From: a candidate division KSB1 bacterium
Lineage (GTDB): Bacteria > Zhuqueibacterota > Zhuqueibacteria > Oleimicrobiales > Geothermoviventaceae
Length of the DNA: 38,735 nucleotides
Assembly (NCBI GenBank): GCA_034506315.1
Contig: JAPDPT010000018.1
Location: forward strand, 13,437-52,171
Direction: 5' to 3'
In this document: positions 1 to 8,929 of the stretch, in pieces
Numbering within the stretch: the stretch's first letter is position 1
Layout of the letters: each line of letters starts with the position of its first letter
Notes under the pieces: model-generated
The model's input: only the letters and a program-made list of their open reading frames with translations
What the model was told of the DNA's origin: nothing
Databases searched by the model: none
Made by a program: the position numbers and the translations under genes

Positions 1-502
1 CCTTTTCCCAAACCTCATCGGCACGCTTCCAGTCAAACCCGACGGTGGAGGCCTTTGCCTGGACCCTGTGGGCGCGTAGGAGGGCCGATAGTTCCCGCGG
101 CACACCCTCCACCGCGGATTGCTTACCTTCGTCCCGCTTCACCTTCTCCCAGTGACGGGTCTGTTCGCGGGCCGTCTCGATGACCGCGTCGCCGAACACG
201 TGGGGATGCCTGCGGACCAACTTGTCGTTGATCCCCTGCAGGACATCCGCGATGGTGAAGCGGCCCTCCTCTGCTGCGATCTGCGCGTGGAAGACAGCCT
301 GCAGCAGCAGATCGCCGAGCTCCTCCGCCAGGTCGTCGTACCTCCCCTCATCAATGGCTTCGATCACCTCGTAGGCTTCCTCCAGGAGATATTGCCGGAG
401 GCTCCGATGGGTCTGTTCCTTATCCCAGGGGCATCCCTTCTCGCCCCGGAGCGTAGCCATGATTTCCACAAGGCGCTCGAACTGCTTTCCGATCTCGGCC
501 AA
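1..502 (-). CDS. mazG: Nucleoside triphosphate pyrophosphohydrolase MazG, 3' end cut by window edge
   Basis: MazG hydrolyses (d)NTPs to the monophosphate and pyrophosphate, a cytosolic house-cleaning reaction. Visible are the N-terminal signature GCPWDKEQTH, the helix LLEEAYEVIEAID and the metal-binding EELGDLLLQAVFHA stretch, which together carry the ExxE...ExxD residues of the family. About 167 residues are present; full-length MazG is usually 250-270, so the second domain lies left of the window. I chose the TTG at 502 because a TAA lies just upstream in frame and GGAGG sits 5 nt before it; a GTG lies 13 codons further in and an ATG 16 codons in. It follows the helicase gene by about 88 nt on the same strand and may share its transcript. 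Confidence 0.93.
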   Translation of the reverse strand, partial: MAEIGKQFERLVEIMATLRGEKGCPWDKEQTHRSLRQYLLEEAYEVIEAIDEGRYDDLAEELGDLLLQAVFHAQIAAEEGRFTIADVLQGINDKLVRRHPHVFGDAVIETAREQTRHWEKVKRDEGKQSAVEGVPRELSALLRAHRVQAKASTVGFDWKRADEVWEK

Positions 503-590
503 TCCTTCCTCCCGTTGCGGTTACATCCCGTCGAGGGGCAACGTACGTACCGTAGATGAGCGTGCCGGGGATGAGCGGCCCGGACCTGCG

Positions 591-2921
591 TCATCCGGGG
601 TCCGACGGGCTCTGGGGACACGACCGGGCCAGAAAAGCAATAGCTGCCGCCTTGGCACCTGTGCCCGCTTCCGTCGGCGGCCCTACGCAGGATGGACAGC
701 CGTCCACGCAAGGGCAATTGCGGATGAGATCCAGGGTGGCCTGTACGAGCTGCTCGTGGAGGTGGAACAGCTTCTCGCTCAGGCCCACGCCCCCGGGGTA
801 GTTGTCGTAGATGAAGATCGTAGGTTTGCCCGTGTGGGGTGCCCGTAACATGGGCACCGAACGGAGGTCCGAAGGATCGCACATCACGAAGATCGGCGCC
901 ACGTGATTGAGGGCATAGGCCAGTCCCTTGAGTCCCTCACCGGGATTGAGCCCCTCAGCTTTCAGCTGCATCTCTGTTTCCGGCGAAAGCTGCCACCAGT
1001 AGGCTGTTGTGTGCATTTCCATTTCCGGGAGGTGGATGCGTCCCCAGCCCACATTCTCGTGCGTGTGAAAGCGGATCTTCTTGTACATGGTCGGCAAGGT
1101 AGTGACACGCACCTCGCCGAGGGCTCGGCTGTCCTTTCCTGCCGGCCGTTCCTCGAATGTCTCGAGCACGCCGATGTCGGTCTTCAGCTCGGCATCGGTG
1201 TAGTAGTCGACCTCCACCTCGTGCACATAGGCCTTCCGCCGCTCCCAGTCCAGCTTGTCCACGTGGTACTGTCGGCCTCCGTGGAGGTAGATGGCTTCTT
1301 CGTGCACGAGCAGGGGGGCGCTGAAAAGATCCACCTCCCCGATGACCTGGTTGCCGCTGCTTGCGTCCACGATGACTACGTTTTCGGGCGAAGCCGTGCG
1401 CAGGCTCACCTCTTCGGCTGGGTAGACGTCGCTCGTCCAGTAGTACTTGCCCTCGCGGAGGTGCAACACGTGGTGTTCGCGGAGGTACTCCAGGATCTCG
1501 GGGGTGGACTCCACGCCGAAAACTTCATCCTCGTGGAAGGGCAGCTCAAAAGCCGCGCACTTCACGTGGCTCATCAGCACGACGAGATTATTGGGATCCA
1601 GGGTCCCGGCTTCCGGTGGGCGCTCAAAGAAATAGTCGGGATGGGTGACCATGTACTGATCCGTGGGATTACTGGAGGCGACAAGGATCGCTACCGACAC
1701 CCCCTGCCGGCGGCCGGCCCTGCCTGCCTGTTGCCATGTGCTGGCCACGGTGCCGGGGTAGCCGGTCATGACACAGGCCTCCAGCTGGCCGATGTCGATC
1801 CCAAGCTCCAGGGCGTTGGTACTCACCACCCCCAGAACCTCGCCCGTTCGCAGCCCACGCTCGATCTTCCGCCGCTCCAGGGGAAGATAGCCACCTCGGT
1901 AGCCCTGCAGGCGATGCTCTGGGATGTGGTGCTTGCGCGCGCTTTCACGCAGGTAACTCAATAGGATCTCTACCCGCAGGCGGCTGCGGGCAAACACGAT
2001 CGTCTGCACTTCGGCGGCCAGGAATCTCTCCGCGATTCGCGTGGCCTCATGGACCACAGACTTGCGGAGGCCGAGCTGGCGGTTGATCACCGGCGGGTTG
2101 TAGAGAATGAAGTGCTTCTCGCCGCTCGGAGCCCCGTTCTTGTCCACAAGTTCCACCGGTTCTTCCAAGAGCCGTTCCGCCAGTTCCCGTGGGTTGGCGA
2201 TGGTCGCCGAGCAGAAGATGAATTGCGGCCTGGAACCGTAGTGGCGACAGATCCTCTTGAGGCGCCGCAAGAGGTTGGCCATGTGACTGCCGAATACGCC
2301 GCGGTACTGGTGAAGCTCATCGATCACGACATAGCGGAGATTCTCGAAGAGCTTGATCCACCGTGTGTGGTGGGGCAGGATCCCCTGATGCAGCATGTCC
2401 GGGTTGGTGACTACAATGTGCCCGCTGGCTCGGATCACCCGGCGCGCCGACTCAGGTGTGTCTCCATCGAACGTATAGGTCTTGATGTCCTCCCCGAGGG
2501 CCTCGACAAGGCCGTGCAACTCCTCCACCTGGTCCTGCGAAAGCGCTTTGGTGGGGAACAGGTAGAGGGCCCGGCTGTCCGGATCCTCGAGCACGGTCTG
2601 CAACACAGGCAGATTGTAACAGAGCGTCTTGCCCGAGGCCGTTGGGGTAACGACGACCACGTTCTTGCCGGAGCGGATAAGCTCAACGCTCTCGGACTGG
2701 TGGCTGTACAATTCCCGGATGCCCCTGGCCACAAGGGCCTCGCGCAGGCGGGAGTCCATCCAGCTGGGGAAGGGGCGGGTGATCGCCGGGCGCGCCGGAA
2801 GCACCTTCCAGGCGGTCACGTTGTCCATGAACAAAGCATCGGCGCGTAGAGCCTCAAGCACCGCTCCAAGTCCACGCGTCTTTCCCAGCGGATTCCCAGC
2901 TCGCTCACCCATTTTCCACAC
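591..2921 (-). CDS. DEAD/DEAH-box helicase with C-terminal DUF1998 cysteine cluster (MrfA/YprA-like)
   Basis: A 776-residue superfamily 2 helicase. The first RecA-like domain has the Q-motif region YSHQ (about 73), Walker A TPTASGKT (about 92-99), the DEAH-box variant DELH (201-204) and SAT (238-240). The second domain contains ALELGIDIG and QQAGRAGRR (motif VI). The C-terminal part ends in CPCVDGCPSC (about 736-745), the four-cysteine cluster of DUF1998 helicases such as Bacillus MrfA, which unwinds DNA 3'-5' and takes part in mitomycin repair. A DNA repair role here is inferred from the family. The start is uncertain: a GTG at 2921 is the longest, an ATG at 2912 is nearly as good, and neither has a strong Shine-Dalgarno. 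The gene is followed by mazG. Confidence 0.93.
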   Translation of the reverse strand: MWKMGERAGNPLGKTRGLGAVLEALRADALFMDNVTAWKVLPARPAITRPFPSWMDSRLREALVARGIRELYSHQSESVELIRSGKNVVVVTPTASGKTLCYNLPVLQTVLEDPDSRALYLFPTKALSQDQVEELHGLVEALGEDIKTYTFDGDTPESARRVIRASGHIVVTNPDMLHQGILPHHTRWIKLFENLRYVVIDELHQYRGVFGSHMANLLRRLKRICRHYGSRPQFIFCSATIANPRELAERLLEEPVELVDKNGAPSGEKHFILYNPPVINRQLGLRKSVVHEATRIAERFLAAEVQTIVFARSRLRVEILLSYLRESARKHHIPEHRLQGYRGGYLPLERRKIERGLRTGEVLGVVSTNALELGIDIGQLEACVMTGYPGTVASTWQQAGRAGRRQGVSVAILVASSNPTDQYMVTHPDYFFERPPEAGTLDPNNLVVLMSHVKCAAFELPFHEDEVFGVESTPEILEYLREHHVLHLREGKYYWTSDVYPAEEVSLRTASPENVVIVDASSGNQVIGEVDLFSAPLLVHEEAIYLHGGRQYHVDKLDWERRKAYVHEVEVDYYTDAELKTDIGVLETFEERPAGKDSRALGEVRVTTLPTMYKKIRFHTHENVGWGRIHLPEMEMHTTAYWWQLSPETEMQLKAEGLNPGEGLKGLAYALNHVAPIFVMCDPSDLRSVPMLRAPHTGKPTIFIYDNYPGGVGLSEKLFHLHEQLVQATLDLIRNCPCVDGCPSCVGPPTEAGTGAKAAAIAFLARSCPQSPSDPG

Positions 2922-3125
2922 CGCATGTCCCGCGTAGAAAGTCGCTCCTGCGTCCTCCGTCGTTCCGAATCCCTCTCCGACCGGGCCAGAGGTACCTGGC
3001 GTCCCCAGGGGCTATGGAAGGACAGGCTCGACGCAAACCTCCCCCGGGGTCATGCCCCATAGGCCCACTGCGAGACCGGGCGCGGGAGGCCGTACGGGCC
3101 GTCGTGTGCAGGAACCGCATCTCGC

Positions 3126-4139
3126 TCACAGCCCGATCCCGTCGATTCGGCTGCCGCAGTCCGGGCATTTGCCGTCTTTCAGGCGGTTTTCGAGGATCGA
3201 AAAGCCCCAGCGTCGGATAAGGAGGGCCCGGCAATGGTAGCAGAAGGTATTTTCCCCCTCATCGCCGGGAACGTTACCGCTGTAGACGTACCGCAAGCCT
3301 TCCTCAAGACCGATCTGGCGCGCCCGTCGCAGAACCCGAATGTCGGTCGGCGGCCGGTCCACCATCCGGTAATGGGGGTAGAATCGGCTGACGTGCCAGG
3401 GCGTCTCCGGTCCCAGCTCGTCCCGGATAAACCGGGCGATGCTCCGGAACTGCTCGTCCGTGTCCACATAACCAGGCACGCAAAGGGTCGTCACCTCTAC
3501 CCAGATCCCGAGCTTCTTCATTAGCCGGAGGGAATTCCGCACGGCTTCCAGATCGCCCCCTACCACGCGGCGGTAGAAGCCCTCGTCCCATCCCTTGAGG
3601 TCGACGTTGGCAGCGTGTAGGACGGGAGAGATGGCCCGCAAGGGCTCAGGGGAGATGAATCCATTGGTGACGAAGACGTTGAGCAGACCGCGTTCAGCGG
3701 CGAGGACAGCCGTGTCGAAGGCGTACTCGTAGAAGACGGTGGGTTCCGTATAGGTGTAGGAGATGGTCCTGCAACCGTGGCGCTCGGCCAGGCGCACCAG
3801 CTCCTCCGGGGGCAGGTCCTCTCCGGGGGCGGATCCCTCCGTCAGGCGAACTTGCGAGATGTCGGAATTCTGGCAGAAAAGACACCGGAAGTTGCAGCCC
3901 ACCGTGGCGAGGGAAAAGGAGCGCGAACCCGGGAAGACGTGAAAAAGCGGCTTCTTCTCTATGGGGTCAATGTGGACGGCAATCGGTTTGCCGTAGACCA
4001 GGGAGTAGAGGGTCCCCTCACGGTTCTGCCTCACGCCGCAGACGCCCACCTGACCGTCGCGAAGCAAGCACTCGTGGGGACAAAGGGTGCACCGTACCCT
4101 CCCGTCTTCGAGCTTCTCGTAAAACCTTGCTTCCCTCAT
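3126..4139 (-). CDS. amrS: AmmeMemoRadiSam system radical SAM enzyme
   Basis: A 337-residue radical SAM protein. The iron-sulfur signature is CNFRCLFCQN (CxxxCxxC), preceded by an N-terminal cysteine set CTLCPHEC...GVCGVRQN that is characteristic of the AmmeMemoRadiSam/PflA-like family. Later come the SYTYTEPTVFYEYA stretch and DLKGWDEGFYR. The C-terminus holds two more cysteine pairs (FCYHC and CPDC), typical of this family and possibly metal-binding. The reaction is unknown; in many genomes the enzyme occurs with AMMECR1 and Memo proteins, neither of which is seen here. Its ATG overlaps the queH stop by 4 nt, so the two are almost certainly cotranscribed and translationally coupled. About 200 nt without a gene separate it from the helicase. 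Confidence 0.93.
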   Translation of the reverse strand: MREARFYEKLEDGRVRCTLCPHECLLRDGQVGVCGVRQNREGTLYSLVYGKPIAVHIDPIEKKPLFHVFPGSRSFSLATVGCNFRCLFCQNSDISQVRLTEGSAPGEDLPPEELVRLAERHGCRTISYTYTEPTVFYEYAFDTAVLAAERGLLNVFVTNGFISPEPLRAISPVLHAANVDLKGWDEGFYRRVVGGDLEAVRNSLRLMKKLGIWVEVTTLCVPGYVDTDEQFRSIARFIRDELGPETPWHVSRFYPHYRMVDRPPTDIRVLRRARQIGLEEGLRYVYSGNVPGDEGENTFCYHCRALLIRRWGFSILENRLKDGKCPDCGSRIDGIGL

Positions 4140-4726
4140 CGGCCTGACTCAGGAGCCGTGTCGGCTTTGGCCCTTTTCTCCTCTCGCTGGCGGCGGCTGA
4201 AGAGGCAGCCGCAGTAGTCCTGACGGTACAGCCCGAACTGGCGGCTCAGCTCCACCGAGCGGCGGAAGCCGTCGCGCTTCTTCAGATCGGTGGGAATGTA
4301 CCGGACGCCGTATCGGGCCGCGACCTCCTCACCTATCTCGTTGATCTTAGATGCTGACTTGTGGGGGCTGACCGTGAGGACCACGGCAAAGCCGTCGAAC
4401 TGCCGCTGCGCCGCCTCTTGCGCCGTGCGCTCCAGACGCATTCGGTAACAGACGTCGCAGCGCCGGCCCCTTTCCGGCTCGTCCTCCAGGCCCCGCACGA
4501 GATCGAACCAGCGCTGTGCGTCGTACGGGCCGACGACGTACGGTACCCCCATCTGGGCGCACAACCTCTCAAACTCCTGCGCCCGGAGGTTGTATTCCGC
4601 CTCCGGATGGATATTCGGGTTGTAGAAAAAGGCTGTGATCTCGTACTCGTTTCCCAGGCGCTCGAACCCGACCGTAGCGTCGGGCGCGCAGCAGACGTGG
4701 AGAAGCAATCGTGGTCTCTGGCTCAT
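4136..4726 (-). CDS. queH: Epoxyqueuosine reductase QueH
   Basis: QueH reduces epoxyqueuosine to queuosine in the wobble position of tRNAs with GUN anticodons and replaces the cobalamin-dependent QueG in many bacteria. The 196-residue protein has the N-terminal HVCCAPD motif (tandem cysteines about 12-13), a central RRCDVCYRMRL motif and the C-terminal DYCGCLFSRR motif, the cysteines that bind the iron-sulfur and metal centres in this family (formerly DUF208). Conserved FFYNPNIHP and SPHKSASKIN segments are also present. The last 18 residues are charged and poorly conserved. The Shine-Dalgarno is weak (GGAAAGCGAGG directly before the ATG). No other queuosine gene is in the window. Confidence 0.95.
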   Translation of the reverse strand: MSQRPRLLLHVCCAPDATVGFERLGNEYEITAFFYNPNIHPEAEYNLRAQEFERLCAQMGVPYVVGPYDAQRWFDLVRGLEDEPERGRRCDVCYRMRLERTAQEAAQRQFDGFAVVLTVSPHKSASKINEIGEEVAARYGVRYIPTDLKKRDGFRRSVELSRQFGLYRQDYCGCLFSRRQREEKRAKADTAPESGR

Positions 4727-4792
4727 CCTCGCTTTCCGCGGTGCCGAGCGTGTGTCCCCGCTCTTATCCCCGCGAAACCGGCTGCGGGCTCC

Positions 4793-6244
4793 TCATTGCA
4801 TCTGGAGAATGATCTCGATGCGCCGATTCTTGGCCCGGCCCTCTGGGGAGTCGTTGCTGGCGATCGGTCGCGATTCGCCGTGCCCTACAGCGATGATTCG
4901 GTCCTCCGAGATCCCCATATTGGCTAAAAGGTACTGCCGTACCGCATTGGCCCGTTCAAACGAAAGTTTCTGATTCGCCGTGTCGTCGCCCTGGCTATCC
5001 GTGTGCCCTTCAACCGCTACACGGGCTTCCGGAAATTCCCGGATCGCGGTTTGAACCTTGGAGAGCAGCTCGAAGTATTTTGGCTCAATGATTGCCTTAC
5101 CTACGGGGAAAGCAAGGCCGTAGAGGCGGATCACCAGACGATCGCCGATTGTAACGACTTCGGCCTCTTGGGGTTCGAACAGGCTTGTGATCTTTCGGAT
5201 CTTGGCTTCGCGCAGCCTCTGAGCTTCCAGCATGCGCTTTTGCTCGGCCAGCTGCTGCTCCAGTGAGGCGTGTCGCGACTCGATCTCCTGGATTTTCGCC
5301 CGCAGCTCGGCCAGGGACCGCTCCCGCTCGATGAGGCTGTTTTGCAGTCTTTCGTTCTCCGCCCTCAGAGTGCCGATCTGCGTCAGAATGGCTTCGCCAA
5401 TGGCCTCCGGGGGCTGGCCCGGGGTTACCCCGATCCCCAGCTCCCGGGCCACGCGCCGCAGCTGGTCTTCACGAGACAGGATCGCTCCTTCGATGGCGCT
5501 GGCTGACCTCAGGCCCTGTTCGATCTCCTTGGCCAGGATCAAGGCCTGCAGGAAATGCCACTCAGCGCGTGCGGCCAGCTCCTTTGCCCGCTCGGTAGCG
5601 TAGCGGTCTGTGTCCAGCAACTTTTCCGCCTCGGCCAGGAAGGAGCTAGCCGTGGCGTAGGTCGAAGGGGTAAGCCGGTCACACTTCTGGGCCGTAGCCT
5701 GCGTGTAAAGCTCCCTGGCGTTGGTGAGGATCGAGGCCTTAATGGCGACCAGCTCAGCATCGCGAAACGCCTTCTCGGCGATCGAGCCCCTGCGCTTTGC
5801 GCCCTCCACATCTCCGCGTTCCAGCTGGGCGACCGCCTCGGCAAGACGTCGCTCGCCCTCTTGGTAAAGCTGGGGCGCCAGCTGCGGAGCCTGCGCCTTG
5901 AGCGCCGCTTCCCGCGCCGGGAGCAGGGTATCGAAGGCACGCTGCCCCATGAGGGCTACCTCCCGGGCTCTGCGCGCTGCCTGTGCGGCCTCGTCCAGGA
6001 TCTTGCGAATGTCGGCGAGATTCTTCCCCCGATCGAAGGCGCGCTGCGCTTCTCCGAGCTTGCTCCGGGCTTGCTGGAAGAGACGGGGCGCCAGAAGTTC
6101 CGCCTGGTCCGCCCGCGCCTCTTCGATAGCCTTTTCCGTCGCCTCAAAGAGGCTGGCTCGGTCCACCTGCCCTCGTGCCACCGCCGCCGGAAGAAGGAAC
6201 AGGACGACCGCGGCCACTGCCTTGTCCACTCGTCGCCGGCCCAT
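4793..6244 (-). CDS. OmpA-family envelope protein with long helical N-terminal region
   Basis: A 483-residue exported protein. The start is the ATG at 6244, preceded by GAGGAGG with a 4-nt spacer; it opens a signal peptide (basic MGRRRVDK, then a hydrophobic stretch, cleavage likely near ARG-Q). Roughly residues 30-250 are Ala/Glu/Arg-rich helices with repeated ARxxLxEAxxA-like units reminiscent of DUF4398-type domains. About 290-350 is probably coiled coil (LRAENERLQNSL, SLEQQLAEQKRMLEAQR). The last 110 residues are an OmpA domain with VEGHTDSQGDD, RANAVRQYL, GHGESRP and KNRRIEI, which binds peptidoglycan. It probably spans the periplasm while attached to the cell wall; the partner is unknown. 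A TTGACA promoter lies upstream at 6355-6383. Confidence 0.88.
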   Translation of the reverse strand: MGRRRVDKAVAAVVLFLLPAAVARGQVDRASLFEATEKAIEEARADQAELLAPRLFQQARSKLGEAQRAFDRGKNLADIRKILDEAAQAARRAREVALMGQRAFDTLLPAREAALKAQAPQLAPQLYQEGERRLAEAVAQLERGDVEGAKRRGSIAEKAFRDAELVAIKASILTNARELYTQATAQKCDRLTPSTYATASSFLAEAEKLLDTDRYATERAKELAARAEWHFLQALILAKEIEQGLRSASAIEGAILSREDQLRRVARELGIGVTPGQPPEAIGEAILTQIGTLRAENERLQNSLIERERSLAELRAKIQEIESRHASLEQQLAEQKRMLEAQRLREAKIRKITSLFEPQEAEVVTIGDRLVIRLYGLAFPVGKAIIEPKYFELLSKVQTAIREFPEARVAVEGHTDSQGDDTANQKLSFERANAVRQYLLANMGISEDRIIAVGHGESRPIASNDSPEGRAKNRRIEIILQMQ

Positions 6245-6354
6245 ACCGCCTCCTCGGTTACGGTTTTCCCCGCTCCCGAGCGAAATGCGTACCGACCCTC
6301 TCTTCCGCAAGCCGGTACGAGAAGCCTTCCCTGCCAGTTGCCAGCTTCGTGCCG

Positions 6355-6383
6355 ATATTAGGCAAAAAAGCCCTGAATGTCAA
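6355..6383 (-). promoter_or_regulatory. Sigma-70-type promoter for the OmpA-family gene
   Basis: On the minus strand a perfect -35 TTGACA (6383-6378) is followed by a 17-nt spacer and TAATAT (6360-6355), which matches the -10 consensus at 4 of 6 positions. The start codon lies about 110 nt downstream, giving a leader of roughly 100 nt. One copy of a 12-bp direct repeat overlaps the -10 box. Confidence 0.65.
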
Positions 6384-6623
6384 GGACGCAGCCGAAGGCA
6401 CGAGACAGGCGGAGGCGATCTTCGTGCCGATCGGTGTGGAGACCTGAACGAGTAATCCTGCACCCGTCTGTGTGTTCCAGATGGCGACTCTGCGGGGCAG
6501 ACGCCAGCTGCGCCTGCAATTCTTGCCCCCGGGCGGGCGCGCCGCTTCTCCGTGCGGCTTTCCCCTCCGAGCCTGGGGTTCCCCCCTCCGGTAAGGCGTC
6601 GATGGCGCGAGCCAACGGCGAGA

Positions 6624-6653
6624 GGGGCGGAGACAGGTCTCTGCCTCCGCCCC
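6624..6653 (-). terminator. Hairpin after the slipin gene, possible terminator
   Basis: A 9-bp perfect GC-rich stem (GGGGCGGAG with CTCCGCCCC), then an A-C mismatch and a further 3-bp stem closed by a 4-nt loop, begins 9 nt after the slipin stop on the minus strand. There is no U-run after the stem, so intrinsic termination is uncertain; it may instead protect the 3' end. Confidence 0.4.
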
Positions 6654-6661
6654 AGGGGCGC

Positions 6662-7432
6662 TCATTCGCTTGCAGCTGCGCGCACCGCCTCCTCGCCCTT
6701 GGCCAGGAGAGGCCGTACCAGATCGATGGGGATGGGGAAGATGGTCGTGGTGTTGTTTTCGGTGCCGATCTCCAGGAGGGTCTGCAGGTAGCGCAGCTGG
6801 AGCGCGATGGGGTGTTTGGCGATGATTTCGGCCGCGTCGGCCAGCCTCTGGGAAGCCTGGAACTCGCCCTCGGCGTGGATGACCTTGGCGCGACGTTCGC
6901 GCTCGGCCTCGGCCTGCCGCGCCATCGCCCGCTGCATCTCCTGCGGAAGATCGACGTGCTTGATCTCCACCAGGGACACCTTCACCCCCCACGGGTCGGT
7001 GTGGTGGTCGATGATCTCCTGGAGGTTTTGATTGATCTTCTCACGGGCGGACAATAGCTCGTCCAGCTCCACCTGGCCGAGGACGCTCCGCAGAGTAGTC
7101 TGCGCCAGCTGAGACGTGGCGTAGAGGTAGTCTTCCACCTCGACGACGGCCTTGGCAGGATCCATCACACGGAAATAGAGGACGGCGTTCACCTTTACGG
7201 ACACATTGTCCTTCGTGATCACGTCCTGGGGCGGTACGTCCATGGCGACCGTCCGCAGGCTAACCTTGACCATGCGATCCACGATAGGGATGAGGAGGAA
7301 GATCCCCGGCCCGCGTGTTCCCACCAGCCGGCCGAGGCGGAACACAACTCCGCGCTCGTACTCCCGCAGCACCTTGACGGCACTCAGGAGCAGGAAAAAC
7401 AGAATGGCCAGTACAACAATCAATGGCTGCAT
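6662..7432 (-). CDS. Slipin (SPFH/band 7 family membrane protein)
   Basis: A 256-residue prokaryotic stomatin. It has one N-terminal hydrophobic segment (about 2-22), then the SPFH domain with [23 protein letters not shown] and the [15 protein letters not shown] stretch. The helical tail [19 protein letters not shown] favours oligomerisation. These proteins form membrane-associated multimers and are usually encoded beside an NfeD protease, as here, where the NfeD gene lies 108 nt upstream on the same strand. A GGAGG 8 nt before the ATG supports the start. The physiological role, probably envelope quality control or microdomain organisation, is inferred from the family. Confidence 0.94.
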   Translation of the reverse strand: MQPLIVVLAILFFLLLSAVKVLREYERGVVFRLGRLVGTRGPGIFLLIPIVDRMVKVSLRTVAMDVPPQDVITKDNVSVKVNAVLYFRVMDPAKAVVEVEDYLYATSQLAQTTLRSVLGQVELDELLSAREKINQNLQEIIDHHTDPWGVKVSLVEIKHVDLPQEMQRAMARQAEAERERRAKVIHAEGEFQASQRLADAAEIIAKHPIALQLRYLQTLLEIGTENNTTTIFPIPIDLVRPLLAKGEEAVRAAASE

Positions 7433-7540
7433 CGTTCGCTCCTCCCGCTAAACTGGCGTCCGCTTTTGTCCTTTCCCCTCAAATGCCACAAAACCGCCTC
7501 CTCCGTGGGCTCTCCGACGTGAGAAGGGGAGACGTTCCCC

Positions 7541-8887
7541 TCACGGGGTCGCACTGGGGCGCACAGGCTCCACCCGCAGGGTCAGGCCCTCCACACTCAC
7601 CACCCGCACCCGGTCCCCCTTGCGGATGGGCTGGTCACTCATGGCTCGCCAAATCTCGCCGTGGAGCTTGACCTGCCCGTCTTCCTCCGGTCCCAGCCGG
7701 GTCAGAGCCAGGCCGATCTCGCCGATCAGTCCCTCTCGCCCCGTGGTGGGCTTGGCGCGCTTAGCCTTGAGGGCCATCCCCAAGGCGAAGACGAAGAAAG
7801 CCGCCGTCGTAATGGCTGCGGCAATCACCACGCTCACCGAGACTCGCAGCGCCGGTAACTCGTAGGTGTTGAAGAGCATCAGGGAGCCGATGATCATGGA
7901 CACGATCCCGCCAAGTGTCAAAATCCCGTAGCTGGTCACTTTCACCTCGAGAATGAAGAGGACGATTGCAAACAGGATCAGGAGGAGACCCGCGTAATTC
8001 ACCGACAGGGTTTGCAGGGCGAAAAAGGCCAGGATGAGGAAGATCCCGCCGACGACCCCGGGCAGAATGGCTCCAGGATTGCTCAGCTCAAAGAACAAGC
8101 CGTAGATGCCAAGGATAAGAAGGATGTAGGCCACGGTGGGATGGGAGATCTTGTAGAGGATCCGGTCCCGCAGGGTCATGGGCTCAGAAACAACCTTCGC
8201 CTGGCGCGTCCGCAGGACCTTGGGGCCCGAGGCGAGCTGCACCTGCCGGCCATCGAGGACGACGAGGAGGGAGTCCAGAGAGGGGGCGATCAGGTCGATA
8301 ACACCCTGTCGGAGGGCTTCTTTTTCGGTGCAGGACACGCTGCGCCGTACTGCCTGCTCGGCCCAGTCCGGGTTGCGCCCGCGCTTCTCGGCGATACTGC
8401 GGATGTACGCCACCGCCCAGTTGGTGATCTTCTCCTCCATCACCCGCGAGGTGTCGGCGGTTCCCCCAATGCTGACCGGATGGGCTGCTCCAATGTTTGT
8501 CCCTTCGTCCATCGCGGCGATGTGCGCGGCCAGCGTAATGAATACCCCAGCGCTCACCGCCCCGGCTCCGCTGGGCGATACGTACACCACAACCGGGACA
8601 TTGGCGGAGAGCATCTTCTTCACGATGTCCTTGGTGCTCTCCAGAAGGCCCCCGGGCGTGTCCAGGCGGATAATCAAGCACTCCGCGCTTTCCTCCTCCG
8701 CGGCTTCCAGATGGCGGAGGATATACTGCGCCGATACGGGATTGATGATGCCGTCCACGTCAATCACGTGGACGGTGGGTACCCTTGAGCCTTCCGCCAC
8801 TTGCGTCTGAGCCGGGGTCGAAGGGAGCCCAAGGAAGGCGAACACGCTCAGCCCCGCCCAAGCCCTTTGGAGTCTCGCTGCCCTCAC
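7541..8887 (-). CDS. NfeD family membrane-anchored ClpP-like serine protease
   Basis: A 448-residue long-form NfeD protein. Residues 1-27 form a signal-like segment. A ClpP/crotonase-type protease domain covers about 37-230, with RLDTPGG, the nucleophile region SGAGAVSAG (serine about 112), GTNIGAAHPV and the EEKITN segment carrying the probable catalytic lysine (about 153). About 240-370 contains several transmembrane helices, and the last 60 residues are the OB-fold NfeD domain (IGEIGLALTRLGPEEDGQVKLHGEIWRA). The family, for example the archaeal PH1510, cleaves slipin, whose gene is next. The DUF2905 gene precedes it by 42 nt, so the three likely form one operon. Confidence 0.94.
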   Translation of the reverse strand: MRAARLQRAWAGLSVFAFLGLPSTPAQTQVAEGSRVPTVHVIDVDGIINPVSAQYILRHLEAAEEESAECLIIRLDTPGGLLESTKDIVKKMLSANVPVVVYVSPSGAGAVSAGVFITLAAHIAAMDEGTNIGAAHPVSIGGTADTSRVMEEKITNWAVAYIRSIAEKRGRNPDWAEQAVRRSVSCTEKEALRQGVIDLIAPSLDSLLVVLDGRQVQLASGPKVLRTRQAKVVSEPMTLRDRILYKISHPTVAYILLILGIYGLFFELSNPGAILPGVVGGIFLILAFFALQTLSVNYAGLLLILFAIVLFILEVKVTSYGILTLGGIVSMIIGSLMLFNTYELPALRVSVSVVIAAAITTAAFFVFALGMALKAKRAKPTTGREGLIGEIGLALTRLGPEEDGQVKLHGEIWRAMSDQPIRKGDRVRVVSVEGLTLRVEPVRPSATP

Positions 8888-8929
8888 GTCTGGATCCTCC
8901 CTGCCCGCCTCTTGGGCAGTGCAAAGCGC

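Larger units (their letters stand above)
6245..6661. other. Intergenic region between slipin and OmpA-family genes
   Basis: No convincing gene is seen in these 417 bp. The region contains the minus-strand promoter for the OmpA-family gene (6355-6383), two copies of the 12-mer CTTCGTGCCGAT (6345-6356 and 6420-6431), and a GC-rich hairpin just after the slipin stop (6624-6653). An open frame on the minus strand crossing the region is a shadow with no start signal or recognisable protein content. Confidence 0.7.

Noticed and set aside
903-1964. 353-codon plus-strand open frame opposite the helicase
   Set aside because: The minus-strand helicase has all its motifs in place; the plus frame is a shadow with no start signal.
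3009-3060. Bracket GGGGC...GCCCC with CTCGACG reminiscent of tmRNA
   Set aside because: Length is far too short and no tag reading frame or acceptor stem is found; the region continues into the radical SAM gene.
7519-7544. Inverted repeat GTGA...GGGGA / TCCCC...TCAC at the NfeD gene end
   Set aside because: It needs a 3-nt bulge and is not followed by a U-run; the slipin gene follows, so termination here is unlikely.
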